A DNA stretch of 64,000 nt from Phascolomyces articulosus. Taxonomy: Eukaryota; Mucoromycota; Mucoromycetes; Mucorales; Lichtheimiaceae. The stretch is taken from assembly GCA_025677815.1 (NCBI GenBank), contig JAIXMP010000028.1, forward strand, positions 186,001-250,000. The letters are read 5' to 3'. Each line of letters begins with the position of its first letter. The stretch's first letter is position 1. Shown piece after piece: positions 1 to 10,688 of the stretch. The translations under genes were made by a program, and so were the position numbers. The notes under the pieces are model-generated. The model had not been told where the DNA came from. It did no database searches and saw nothing but the letters and a program-made list of their open reading frames with translations.

Positions 1-1995
1 GATATCGTTGAAATCAGAGTAACACATGTGAGTGTGGATTTGAGTTTCATCGGAAATACCAGACGTAGACAAACGGAAGCAAGCAACAGACCATTCCAAG
101 TAAGCATCCCAGTCAGCACGACGGATGGGTAAACCTTCACGAATAGCAGGTTCATCAACTTGGATACAAGGGATACCAGCAGCTTCAAGGTCATCAACTT
201 CATCACGAAGAGCAAGACCAACTTGAGCACAGAGATCCTTGGCAGGAATATCATCACGAACGAAAGCCCACTTCATCATAGTAACAGGACCAGTCAACAT
301 ACCCTTCATAGGCTTGGAAGTCAAAGATTGAGCATATTTGATTTCATCAATGGTCATAGGACCACGACGGCTGACATCACCAAAGATAACTGGAGGCTTG
401 ACACAACGGGAACCATAGGAGACAACCCAACCGTTTTGAGTAAAGTCATAACCGTACAACAAGTGACCGAAATGTTCAACCATGTCGTTACGTTCGGGTT
501 CACCATGGACCAAGACATCCAAACCAACCTTTTCTTGGAAATCAACAACTTCCTTCATTTGAGCCTTGATGAAAGCATCATAGTCAGCATCAGATAATTC
601 ACCCTTGTTGTGCTTTTGACGGGCAATACGAATTTCCTTGGTTTGAGGGAAAGAACCAATGGTGGTGGTAGGATACAAAGGCAAGTTGAGCTTCTTGACT
701 TGAGCTTCACGACGAACAGGGAAAGGCGAAGCGCGCTTCCAAGCAGAAGCAGGGATTTGAGCAACGCGTTCACGAACTTCCTTGTTGGTGGTTTGAGGAG
801 AAGTGCGGCGGGATTCGACAGCAGCAGCGTTGGCAGCCAATTCAGCCTTGACAGCATCACGACCTTCATTCAAAGCCTTGGCAATGGTGACGATTTCCTT
901 ACACTTTTGAACAGAGAATGACAACCAGCTGAACAATTCGGGGTTGGCTTTTTCGATCTTGGTTTCGAATTCGGTGGAGAAAGGAGAGTGAGCAAGCGAA
1001 CAAGAAGGACCAACGAAGATACGATCCTTGCCCAAAGCAGCAACAGCCTTTTCAGCCAATTGGATAGATTGTTCCAAGTTGTTGATCCAAATGTTACGAC
1101 CATCAACCAAACCCAAAGACAAGACTTGGTTTTCACCAATCAAAGGCAAGACTTGTTCCAATTCTTGAGGAGCACGGACGAAATCCAAATGCAAACCATC
1201 GACAAGGTCCTTGAGAGGGTAAATGTTGTTTTCAACGCGACCAAAGTAGGCGGCAACCAAAAGCTTCAAGGAAGAAGCAGCCTTCAAGGTCTTGTAAGCC
1301 CTCTCAAAAGCAAGCTTGGTTTCGGCATCCAAATCAAAGATCAATACAGGTTCATCGATTTGTACCCATTCAGCACCAGCTTCAGCCAATTGCTTCAACA
1401 ATTCAACGTACAAGGGCAAAACCTTGGGCAATAAAGACAAAGTGTCGAATTGTTCACCGGACTTGACGGGCTTACCGAGCTTCAAGAAGGAAACAGGACC
1501 AACAATAACGGGGCGAGTTTGAATACCCAATGCCTTGGCAGTCTTGAATTGTTCAACAGCGCGAGGGTTTTGCAAAGTAAAGGCTTGATCAATTTCGAAT
1601 TCGGGAACTGTGAAATGGTAGTTGGTATCGAACCACTTCTTCATTTCCATAGCTGGGACATCCACCTTGGGTGTGGTTTCAGTAGCGGGCTTTTGCAAAC
1701 CACGACCCATGGCGAAGTATTGATCCAAGGGGTTGGAGATGTTTTGATAACGAGCAGGAATGGCACCAAATTGATGAGCAGTGTCCAAAACACGATCCCA
1801 TAAAGTATAATCACCGGAAGGAATGTGTTCCAAACCTTGAGCTTGTTGCAACTTCCAGTGCTTGGCTTGGATTTCTTGAACACCCTGGCGAAGTTCAGCT
1901 TCAGTAGTCTTAGCAGACCAGTAAGATTCAACCAACTTCTTCAATTCACGCTTAGCACCGACGTAGGGGAAACCGAGATTAGTAGCGACGACCAT
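1..1995 (-). CDS. MET6: Cobalamin-independent methionine synthase, C-terminus cut by window edge
   Basis: Transfers the methyl group of 5-methyltetrahydrofolate polyglutamate to homocysteine, the last step of methionine synthesis, in the cytosol. One uninterrupted frame of 665 codons runs from ATG at 1995 (MVVATNLGFPYVG) to the left edge; the family is about 765 residues, so roughly 100 C-terminal residues lie outside. Seen: the N-terminal half (about 1-320), a linker, and the catalytic half beginning near LPLYPTTTIGSFPQT. Close to the edge is HTHMCYSDFNDI, whose His656 and Cys658 correspond to zinc ligands of the family. No intron is visible. Codon use is strongly restricted, as expected for a highly expressed enzyme. 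The start is the first ATG and matches the usual N-terminus. Identification is secure. Confidence 0.97.
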   Translation of the reverse strand, partial: MVVATNLGFPYVGAKRELKKLVESYWSAKTTEAELRQGVQEIQAKHWKLQQAQGLEHIPSGDYTLWDRVLDTAHQFGAIPARYQNISNPLDQYFAMGRGLQKPATETTPKVDVPAMEMKKWFDTNYHFTVPEFEIDQAFTLQNPRAVEQFKTAKALGIQTRPVIVGPVSFLKLGKPVKSGEQFDTLSLLPKVLPLYVELLKQLAEAGAEWVQIDEPVLIFDLDAETKLAFERAYKTLKAASSLKLLVAAYFGRVENNIYPLKDLVDGLHLDFVRAPQELEQVLPLIGENQVLSLGLVDGRNIWINNLEQSIQLAEKAVAALGKDRIFVGPSCSLAHSPFSTEFETKIEKANPELFSWLSFSVQKCKEIVTIAKALNEGRDAVKAELAANAAAVESRRTSPQTTNKEVRERVAQIPASAWKRASPFPVRREAQVKKLNLPLYPTTTIGSFPQTKEIRIARQKHNKGELSDADYDAFIKAQMKEVVDFQEKVGLDVLVHGEPERNDMVEHFGHLLYGYDFTQNGWVVSYGSRCVKPPVIFGDVSRRGPMTIDEIKYAQSLTSKPMKGMLTGPVTMMKWAFVRDDIPAKDLCAQVGLALRDEVDDLEAAGIPCIQVDEPAIREGLPIRRADWDAYLEWSVACFRLSTSGISDETQIHTHMCYSDFNDI

Positions 1996-4650
1996 GTTGT
2001 TTAGATTGAGATGGGTTGTTTGTTTTTTTGTAAAAAAAAGAGTTATTCAAAAAAGAGAATTTGATAAGGAGGAAGAAAAGAAAAAGATAGTGAAAAATGC
2101 GGTTTTTTTATATATGCAAGAAAAAAAGAGCGGGGAAGAAAAAACCTTGCTAAAAAAATTTTATGTTGCAAAAAGATGAGATGCAACACAACAAAAGGCC
2201 ATCCAATAGTATTCGGCCAGGATCGCATCAGCTGAAACGGAATATGCTCTTGCATTTATGTTTTCCTTCATGGATTGTTTCCCTCACTTTTTTAAGTAAT
2301 TATAATATTAATGTATCTACTAATACCATTACTATCTTGAATTGTTATTGAGAACTTATTTCATTTTGTTGTCAAAAATGAACCCGTTCTTTTTACAAGT
2401 TTAATATGTTTCTATCATATATTAATGAAGAAAGGGGATTGTTGTTCATTTTTTTCTAGCGGAGACATTTTAGTTCAAATGAACTTTATTTCGTGTAAGG
2501 AACGGATGGTAAGCCAGAAAAAAGAAACTTGTTTTTGTTTAATCAAATAAATTAATGCTAGAAAGCTCGGTTTATTTATTATATTATATATAACGAATAT
2601 GTGCAATAATGGGATGATAAAGAAAATATAGAGGTGTATAAAGCATATCACAAACAACAAATAAAAAGACTGTCAAAGAGTCAAGAATGAGATGAACGGA
2701 TGTGTCGCCCGCCATCTACTTTTTTTTTATCACCATCACGCAATACTCTCAATTATCAAGATCCAACACTGACGGTTGGTGGGGGAAGGAAATTGAAATT
2801 GGATGATGATCTATAATATGAAAAAGTTATTACCGTCAGTAACCCATACTATTATTAGTGTAATGCAGTTCTAAGCTCAGTTTATTCCTTTGCTGTTTGC
2901 GAGACGATGAACCATTATTTTGGAATGCAAGGGGTTACAAGTGAAACCATTTTATATCTGATGGCGCATTTACAACATCCTACTCACATTGAGTTAAATG
3001 ACAATGATATTCACTATAATTCAAATAAACGAAGACGAGCCCTGTTGTTTTATATTACTGGTAAAACCAACATTTTAAACAAAAAAAATACTATTGATTA
3101 TTCCTTACATTCTTTTTTGATATATAGAAGCAAATAGAAAAGGTTAGGATATTTCAAAAAAAAAAATGGCCATCATGCTTGGCCACCAGTACTATGGTAT
3201 CTTTTTTTTTTACTGAAGGAGAAATATACAAAACATCAATGCACTAGCTATATTTTAATGCATAATAAAGTGACATGTACACAAAAATAAATATGCACCC
3301 ATTCCAAGTGAGTATAAATCAAGAGAACATTATTCGATTGAAAATGATGTCTTTTAGCTCACTAATCATTGTTTTTTTCAATAATAATAACACTAAAACC
3401 TCTCATTTACACGTATTGCTGTATCGTTGGATAAATAACATCAAATAGAAACATGTGATGGCCTACTCCGATCAAATCGCAGTTGCCGATGTTGTTTTTT
3501 TTGTCTCTAAGCAGACTGTTACTTGGAGATGATCTTGCTTTTTTTTTTTACATCGCGCAAGAAGCTTTCATTAATTTGGAACCTTTTTATAATATAATGA
3601 AAGCCATATAGTATCCAATAATGTGGATTCTTCTATTTTTATGACTGCATCAAACTTTATAATATGAAAGGGAATATACAGTGGCTAATTCTGAAAAGAA
3701 CACGTATAGTATAGACATCATCATATACAAGCTACTTTCATTTGCAACTAGTAATATAAAACATAATCACAAACAAAGAATGATGTTTTTTTGGCAAAAA
3801 TCCAATATCAAATGCATTAATATTTGTCAAGAGTCGTCGTTTATTTTTTATTTTTTTTACTTATTCAGTTACATGTATATATCTTCTATCTGGTACTTAG
3901 TTTTATATATGTAAAGACCAAGAAGGTTGTTAGCTACATTTACTATTAGGTGTCTTGCTTAGTTTTATTATTAGAAGATACCATTTTCCTCAACTAAGAA
4001 ATATTTCAAAATTGTCAATAAAGTTTGCAATATATTGAGCGACTTTTTATAATAAATCTGATTTTGTTATTTACTTTTCTTTGATTGTCTTGGTTCTGTG
4101 TTTAACTAACGTATATAATGTAAGCTTGATATAATTTCGCTTTTCTCTCTCTTTTGAGACATTGAAGTTAGGTCAATATCCTTCCCATGAAGTATAGCCA
4201 TATTCATCTTTGTGATTGGATGTGAATAATTAGAGAAAAGAAGAAGTAGGATAGCTAGGAATGCAGTGGAAATAGGACTAAGTTTTGAACGTTACCATTC
4301 GTATTGACATTTGCTTAATCGATGATATCTCTCATTAGTATATATTATCAAACAGAATTTCATGATGAATATTCTAATTATCAAGAAAAGTAGAATGGTA
4401 TAAAATACCCTATTCTACGTGGTTTATATAATCGTGGAACTTGGTGTTGGATAACAAACTAAAAAGTAGGTACAGTAATAGCCCTCATCAAAAGGAGTGT
4501 TGATATGCTTGTGTCTACATTTACAGTTTTTGTACATGGTAAATCCTTCAGTGAGGAGTTTTATTTTTTTTATTGTGGGTCAACGCGAAAAGCTGGCGAC
4601 ACGCTTTTTCTTCTAAACTTTATTTTTTGTTTCCTACCTCACCCACATTA
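1996..4650. other. Gene-free AT-rich stretch
   Basis: This holds the MET6 promoter side and about 2.6 kb of AT-rich DNA with homopolymer T and A runs. Short open frames exist (for example 2907-3137 and 3681-3914), but none shows a recognisable motif, a splice pattern or coding-like composition. I see no gene here. Confidence 0.6.
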
Positions 4651-5030
4651 ATATGAATCCAAGTGTCGTCTTCAACAGCAACACAATAGCAAGCAGCAAC
4701 CCTAATTGAAGAAGGATCTTCTACTACAGGAAAACGTAAATTTACAAAAACATCAATGAGACTGATAAAGAAACCCTTATTGAATTACTAAATGAAGGGT
4801 TACAACAGAAGCTTAAAGAGATCGTGCGTGAAAATGACTCAGATTATACTAAAGAGACTTTGCTACTTTTCTGGAGAAAAAAATCAATTGTCCTCATGGA
4901 ACAATTGAAATGATATCACAATTAGTCAAACAACGACATGAAATAGATCGATCCGCCAAGCAAATCAGCAAAGCTTTAGAGTGGACAACTAGAATCACCT
5001 GGCAGCTGATCAAAAGAAAATTATTATGAA
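4650..5030 (+). pseudogene. Coding-like relic, unidentified
   Basis: Protein-like stretches lie in different frames separated by stops. The clearest are an open run at 4752-4910 (contains ETLIELLNEGLQQKLKEI) and a run ending near 5029 (contains EIDRSAKQISKALEW). Their charged, helix-like composition differs from the surrounding AT-rich DNA and suggests a decayed gene or element. I cannot name the family. The upstream part near 4650-4740 also reads as Ser/Thr/Gln-rich coding broken by a stop. Confidence 0.3.
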
Positions 5031-5118
5031 AAACTATGTTACCCCTTATCATAATTTCTGTCTTCTCTAACAATAAAAGATTATTGATAATGTTATCATC
5101 TTTTATCATAACACTATT

Positions 5119-5602
5119 TGTTACACTTGATGCATACATACTAACCCGTTATTCTTTTTATTACAATACCATTGGCCAACTTTTAGTGATTTTGGGATTT
5201 CTCTTTTCTCTTTAGCTTATTAACTTTAGCAATATAACTTAACCCTTTTGTAGTTCTCACCATAGCTTAGAAGTAAATTAGTAAACATATAAATAGCCCC
5301 GAATTTTATATCAATAAAAAGAATCAAGTTCAGTATTATTATTTTTATTATCAATAACATTTCACCAAACTCTTATTTATTTATTGTTTGCTTTTGTTTA
5401 CCTTTTAAGTGGTTTCGGTGTAAACAAGACCAGAAGTCTGAACTCCCACTTTATATTATTCACACGCTTTGTTTATCTCAATTAAGTTATAAATTATCTT
5501 GAGATTATTCTGCAAGACACGCTTTATCGTCGTTACTCCTCTTCAATCACTTCTTTTCTTTTACGTTACAAACCTGGTATCTTGCTTGCCATAACAGTAA
5601 CA
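5119..5602 (+). mobile_element. Candidate solo LTR
   Basis: The 484-bp segment begins TGTTAC and ends GTAACA, a 6-bp perfect inverted end with TG...CA. Immediate flanks are CTATT (5114-5118) and CTATA (5603-5607), a 5-bp target-site-duplication-like pair with one mismatch. Inside are a TATA-like box (TATAAATA, 5288-5295) and AATAAA (5313-5318). These are hallmarks of an LTR. No second copy is visible next to it, so a solo LTR left by recombination is the simplest reading. A chance arrangement remains possible because the DNA is AT-rich. Confidence 0.4.
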
Positions 5603-5624
5603 CTATACAATCAATTTAAAGATA

Positions 5625-7013
5625 ATGCCTCAATACGCAAATAAACAACAGCGACAGTAACAGCAACAAATCTTCTTCCAAAAATGTCAATGGCGAAGAC
5701 AAGGTTGACGATGACACACAAGTGCACAAGCTCCATTATTGGGATCAACAGCATGTTACATGAACATGTATCTCATGAACATGTACGAAAAGCGATTAGA
5801 AAAGCTGTTGCTTATACCACAGCTACGGCAGTCTCAAACGTCAGCGTTTTGGTGAGAATGTCCTTACGCGACTTGACTCAATATCAAATCACCATCAAGG
5901 ACGACAATACTCAACGATCTGGTTTTGAAATGTCAAAAATATTTCCAGTGTCTTTTACGTACCATACGTAACAAAAGAACTTTGGGATGCCAAACGGAAG
6001 TTTATGATTGCGAAGTCGAATACTTCATTGAAAGAGCAACTAGAATAAGTGTACAAACCAAAGACTGGTACTAGTGACTAGCAAAGTCTGTTTTCTGATA
6101 GTCACCTCCAGCACATACATTCACATCATATTAGGGATAAAAAGAACGGCACAAACGACCCAAATCACCCCTTTTTGGTGTTATTTAACGTTTAAAAACT
6201 ACAACCTTCCCTCCGTACCGCAAGGCATTAGTACCACAATAGCAGCTGGCATCAAGGAGTTTAGTGTAAACTTCAAAAACTTCTGGGACGGAACAGCAAT
6301 CTATAAACGTGTAGAAAGAAAAACCATCCACGTTTTTTTACGTGGAGCTACAAATATTGAACGCATAAAGAAAGCAAAGCAGGCCGCCGCAAAGAAACTC
6401 CAAGGCGTTAACAGGATGCAACAATCCGATAACATCGATAGCCCAACTTCCAAAATTCTATCTCGAAAGCAAATCAAGTCAAAGATGCAGCATAAAAGTC
6501 ATCAAATTAAAAGGCATAAAAAAAGCGCAACCCGACACCAAATGTATCAGAATACGAGAAATGACAAAGAGGAGTTCTATCACCATTCCCGCTCACCCTG
6601 CAGGAAAATATAAAAGTGAAGGGAATACAAAATGAAAAATAAAAACACGAACAAATTTAAAAAGTGCCTTGCTGGTGTCAACGTGATGGCACTCTCACCA
6701 CCCCAGCTCATCTCACATTCAATGCTTCCACTTACACGATGCTCTTGAAGCACCTGACACCACAACTACTGATCCAATTTCCCACGTTTCGAACACAATG
6801 AAACCTCCAAAAAAAAACAACGCAACCACCTGCAATATTGGACTCAATTATGTGAAGCTCGTTATAATATTGATTTTTGCTGCCATCCGAATGAAGATTT
6901 CTCCACAAGCAACGATCCTGACCCAGGACAGCACTTCCTCCAATGGATCAAATTTGCTGACAAAGTTGCACCATTCTCTCCCACCACTCACATAGCACCA
7001 ACATGATAGCCTC
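5625..7013 (+). pseudogene. Degraded retroelement-like coding relic
   Basis: Coding-like fragments follow one another in shifting frames. One near 5685-5750 contains KLHYWDQQHV. One around 5935-6045 contains CQKYFQCLLRTIRNKR. One at about 6205-6610 is Lys/Arg-rich after IKEFSVNFKNFWDGT. One at about 6665-6780 contains GTLTTPAHLTFNAST. A tail ends FADKVAPFSPTTHIAPT at a TGA near 7013. The order and spacing suggest one ancient frame of roughly 450 codons broken by many stops and indels. A gag/ORF1-like basic protein of a retroelement is my inference from composition only. Confidence 0.35.
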
Positions 7014-7104
7014 CCCACCACATCATCAAGTCATTTATTTTTTTTTCTTTAAACTTTAATCTACAATTAAAAAATAAGGTATATACGACTGGAGTGTTTT
7101 TTTA

Positions 7105-7524
7105 TTACAAATGGTGATGACGTATGTTAATCATATAATGTTTTGATGATGAATGGTATCTTTTTGTCGTTTGCTCGTTTGCTCGTTTGTTGTTTATCGT
7201 ATTTTCCAAATCCGTTAACTGACTATTTAATAATGGATTTCCAATGATTTTAATTTGATTCTGGTCTTTTTCGAACAATTCAGTGATGTTGGTGAAGATT
7301 GTTGTCGTTGCAATTGAGTCCTTCAATATTGCAATGATTCTCGATAGCTTTTCCAACTTCAGTGCCACCAGCAAACCATATTGTATTTCGTCACTTTCAT
7401 AGATCAGTGGAACGTATCGACCTAATTTGCATAGCATCATCTGATCATCTTGCTTGTTCTTCTCGGCGGTGAGTGAATCACTTGCTAATAAGACAACTTC
7501 ACGCTGCGTAATGGTGTATGCCAT
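7105..7524 (-). CDS. Hypothetical protein, about 139 residues
   Basis: The frame is open far longer than AT-rich background would allow: without requiring ATG it extends from about 7663 to 7105. The first sensible ATG gives MAYTITQREVVLLASD. The protein is soluble, mixed alpha/beta-like, with charged stretches (LFEKDQNQIKIIG) and a His/Ser-rich end. I recognise no domain. It may be the last exon of a longer gene or a relic, because the upstream part of the frame runs into a candidate solo LTR (7611-7853). Start choice is uncertain. Confidence 0.35.
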   Translation of the reverse strand: MAYTITQREVVLLASDSLTAEKNKQDDQMMLCKLGRYVPLIYESDEIQYGLLVALKLEKLSRIIAILKDSIATTTIFTNITELFEKDQNQIKIIGNPLLNSQLTDLENTINNKRANEQTTKRYHSSSKHYMINIRHHHL

Positions 7525-7610
7525 TACGACGATATACAACCCATAAGGTCGTTGATTGACACAGCATCCGAGGATATCAAGAAGACATGGTGGATGGACG
7601 AATGCATGGT

Positions 7611-7853
7611 TGTAGATAGAAATATAACAAGGATTAGATATTCTAGATAGAAATGTAGATCATTTATATTAGTGTAGACGTTAGATTATCCCCTTATATT
7701 TCGACGTATATAAAAAGAGGGATCTTGCAAACCAAGATCCTATATCGTTTTATCATCATATATCACGGTTACTATCTTTCTCTCTATCTCTTGTTATTTG
7801 TACCTCGCGCTTCCTCATCACATTGTCCAACAGAACCTGATTGTAAGTATACA
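7611..7853 (+). mobile_element. Candidate solo LTR (second type)
   Basis: The 243-bp segment begins TGTAGATA and ends GTATACA (TGTA...TACA ends). Flanks are ATGGT (7606-7610) and ATGTT (7854-7858), a 5-bp duplication-like pair with one mismatch. It carries a TATA-like box (TATATAAAAAGAG, about 7707-7719), followed directly by a perfect 8-bp stem GGATCTTG/CAAGATCC at 7720-7740 where an R region would lie. The sequence is unrelated to the 5119-5602 candidate. No internal retroelement genes adjoin it. Confidence 0.45.
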
Positions 7854-7882
7854 ATGTTGGGCCTGCGCTATTACACGCTGTG

Positions 7883-8344
7883 TCAATCGTCGTCTTTTTT
7901 TTGAGGTTTTAATGTCAATGATAAGGGTTTTGGGACAATGTGCATCACAGCATCTTGAGCTTCAGATTCAACATTCTGTTCTGCATCAATTTCATGTTCT
8001 TGAGGTTCAGCATTCTGTTCTGCATCAATTTCATTTTCTTGAGGTTCAGCATTCTGTTCTGCATCAATTTCATTTTGATATTCAAGTTCAACAATCTGTC
8101 TTGCATTAATATCATTATTATTCGTGACATCGCTTTATTGGTGTTTTGTAGAAGTTGTTGCATATATGCTATGTGTAACATTAAGATGATTCATGAAAGA
8201 GCGTGTAGTATTAATATTCTTGTTGCAAATTAGACAAACAAAGCCAACATCTTGTCTGTTAACTGCTTTTAAACTTATAAAGATCTAGTTAGAATACGTT
8301 ATAAAAAAAGTATAAAAAAGATTAGAAGAACTAACTTTCTCCAT
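7883..8344 (-). pseudogene. C2H2/BED-like zinc-finger protein with 13-residue tandem repeat, broken by a stop
   Basis: A possible start at 8344 (M-E-K) is followed by a candidate 51-nt intron (8335-8285, GTTAGT...TAG). The second exon contains CLICNKNINTTRSFMNHLNV, then T-H: C-x2-C-x12-H-x4-H, a classical C2H2 or BED-type finger. After an in-frame TAA at 8137-8135 the same frame continues through three and a half copies of an acidic unit (E-N/H-E-I-D-A-E-Q-N-A-E-P-Q) to a TGA at 7885-7883. Either a 52-residue truncated protein is made or the gene is dead. The DNA-binding finger suggests a transposase or transcription-factor origin, but no transposase core is visible. The intron's branch point is unusually close to the acceptor, so exon 1 is tentative. 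Confidence 0.45.
7967..8118 (-). repeat. 39-bp coding minisatellite
   Basis: Tandem units lie at 7967-8005, 8006-8044 and 8045-8086 (one codon longer), with a degenerate fourth at 8087-8118. On the minus strand each encodes 13 acidic/Asn/Gln residues including EIDAEQNAEPQ. Changes between units are mostly single substitutions and keep the frame. This implies the repeat expanded while it was still translated. Confidence 0.85.
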
Positions 8345-9315
8345 AATAAACTACATTTATGTGTTTTTAAGATTTCGTTGGTTTTGCAGATGCGGTTACA
8401 TAAATCACAATTTGGCATTGAGTGAGAAGGTGCAGAAAAAAACTGACCAGTGGATCCCAAGTCCTTTGGCAACACCCACTTCTTTTTTCAAAAACAGGCT
8501 CTTTTTTCTACAACACTTATCCAAACATCTATGTGAATAAGGAACAGTTGGTGAAGTGAGGTAAAATCAAGGAGAAAACAACTGAGTTATTTTTTATCGG
8601 AGGCATTGTTCTTCCGCGGATTCAATTGACCATTGAAAAAAAAAAAAGCAGCAATGCTCCGTCACTTGGGATCGATAGTAAAAAGCTTTGTAGTCAATAC
8701 AATAAGTTAAAGCCTAGCAAGAATTCCGGGTAAACTATGCCAAGTTAGCCCGCAAGAACGTCAATACGTTAAAAAACCTTCGGTCGCCAAACTCCCCTAC
8801 CATCAAAAGAAATTGAAATAATGGTGCTGTAGGTTTTTTTTTTATTATATTGATATTTGTGTCAAGTGCTTTGAATCTACCCTATTTTATATCATTTCAA
8901 GACTAACCTGATACGTGTGAATTAATAGGATTGGCCTTGCAGTAATGGGTTATAACACGTTTCTGAAAGGAAGATCACTAATAGGAGGCAAGCAGTTCCG
9001 AAAAGCTCACTACACATCGACGACGGTTGCATTAAAAAGCGGGCATATTATGTCAAGTTAAATCGGTGTCTTTTATTTTCAGTCACTGGGTCTCCAGGGA
9101 CATCGTTAAAGATAGAAAAAAGGTAAAAAGATGCTTGCATGGTGCTTTTTTGTGCAATAACGTTGAATGCCCAGATGTATTAGCTGTATATTCCACTTTC
9201 AACAGAGATGCTGTCCGGGCCATGGAATTACATTTATTATTGGTGGTTTAGGATGAAGAATAGGAATTAAATTCATCATTGGTGGTTGGCCACGGTAAGT
9301 AGTATTTGATTTATC
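8345..9315. other. Gene-poor stretch with possible coding relic
   Basis: I see no intact gene. Between about 8700 and 8821 the plus strand reads as coding-like (SLARIPGKLCQVSPQERQYV) up to a TAA at 8819-8821, preceded by a stop. This is probably another decayed fragment. The stretch just below 9316 may hold the missing C-terminus of the adjacent F-box pseudogene, but I could not follow a frame. Confidence 0.4.
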
Positions 9316-10688
9316 CTAAGGAATATACACTTTTAACCTTTGTAAACCTGTCGATCCTGGTGATGATGGTGGTACTATTGGTGAGGTGTTCGGCGAAGAT
9401 GATGACGGTGGTTGTAGATAGTCGATCCTTGCGTAAGTAAATGATTGAAGCATGGGGCAAAAATCGTGGACCGTACTTAGCTTTTGTTCATAAAAAGGAT
9501 GTTTTCTGACTTCAATTACAAGTGAAATAAGTTGTGGGACGTTCTTAAGAAGATGTTGTAAAACATTAAGTGTCATTGGAGTCACTAATGTGAGATGGTC
9601 AATAGCAAATTTTCAAATAGCGGTTATTGCAGTGGCATTGGAAAATCAACTGGTCGAGGATTTTGGTTGCTTATTGAAACACTAAAATTCCTATGGTATA
9701 ATAAAACTTCATAAAAGCTGCTGTATATTGAACGCAAGTTTGGACACAGTGCCAAAGCATCAAGGAATGCATGAGGATGATCCATGGCGAAGCACCTTTT
9801 GATATCGTAAAGCTGTATGTCTCGTAACGTGCTTTTGTTGATCTCCAAAATAACACGCAGATTTTCGCTATTGATATTGATAAGTTCTATATATAATAGA
9901 TGTATGTAACTGTTAGAGATTTATTGCTTTCATATAAATTTTATAATGCTTCTGCATTCTCTCTCATTATAAATAGCACATACCCAAAGATTCAATGTTA
10001 TTACACTTTGGTGTTTGATGACTTGCGAGACATTATTAGAAGGCTTCTCAACATGATTTCTTTCGAAAATGTTTTGATTTATTTCAAATCCCAAATAATC
10101 AAGACGTTGGCTGGTGTTAAACGATAGTTTGACTTTTTTTACTCGACCAGCTGCGATTCGTTGGAGTAATCGATTAATGGTAGCTCCTTTTTTTTTAGAT
10201 AAATCATCATATGAAATTGTCGACCACATGCCAGGTCAAACTTGTAATATATATTTATTCCAAAATTTACATGTTTTTGATAACCCAATATGATCCTTGA
10301 TGGATAAAGGAGACAATATAAACAAAGAAATTTCAAAAGGCAAAACATTCGACATCCATTGATTTTTTTTGCTAATTACTTCCATTGTATGTTGGTGCAT
10401 TCTGACTAAGAGATCTCGATGATTTTCGTATACAACACTTTTCAACCTTTTTTCACATAGGACAGCTTTGCTTTTTGTGTGAGAATAAGTGCGTTAGATT
10501 TGCTTGTTGATTATCTTGCAAAGCAAGGATATGGTTTTGTTTCAATTCATGGACAACTGCACAATGGTTTAAAATTATGGCAGCTAGATATGTTTGAAGT
10601 GATTGTAAAGCTTTGGTATAATATAGTCGATCGCGTTATCATAGTCATGGGCTGCACATGCGCGTTTTCCACTCTCAAACGCGTTCAT
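9316..10688 (-). pseudogene. Decayed TPR - F-box - LRR protein (Pof3/Dia2-like)
   Basis: Intact members are SCF ubiquitin-ligase adaptors: TPRs bind partners, the F-box binds Skp1 and the LRRs bind substrate. On the minus strand the likely original start is ATG at 10688 (MNAFESGKRACAAHDYDNAI), reading into a TPR. A frameshift near 10,630 continues as KALQSLQTYLAAIILNH in another frame. Next comes VYENHRDLL, then an F-box with LPFEISLFILSPLSIKDHIG and CKFWNKYILQV. A TGA at 10238-10236 interrupts the frame, which resumes PGMWSTISYDDLSKK. LRR-like pieces follow, including LRDIQLYDIKRC, FLDALALCPNLRSI and VLQHLLKNVPQLISLVIEV, separated by at least two more stops or frameshifts. Domain order matches the family; at least five lesions make it non-functional. 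Confidence 0.75.

Noticed and set aside
160..1803. Several plus-strand open frames opposite MET6
   Set aside because: They are antisense shadows of the strongly biased codon use of the minus-strand methionine synthase, with low-complexity translations.
7967..8118. CRISPR-like array
   Set aside because: The repeats are directly tandem with no spacers, keep a coding frame and lie in a eukaryotic genome.
7940..8233. Plus-strand Phe-rich repeat protein
   Set aside because: Shadow of the 39-bp minisatellite whose credible coding frame is on the minus strand (acidic, hydrophilic).
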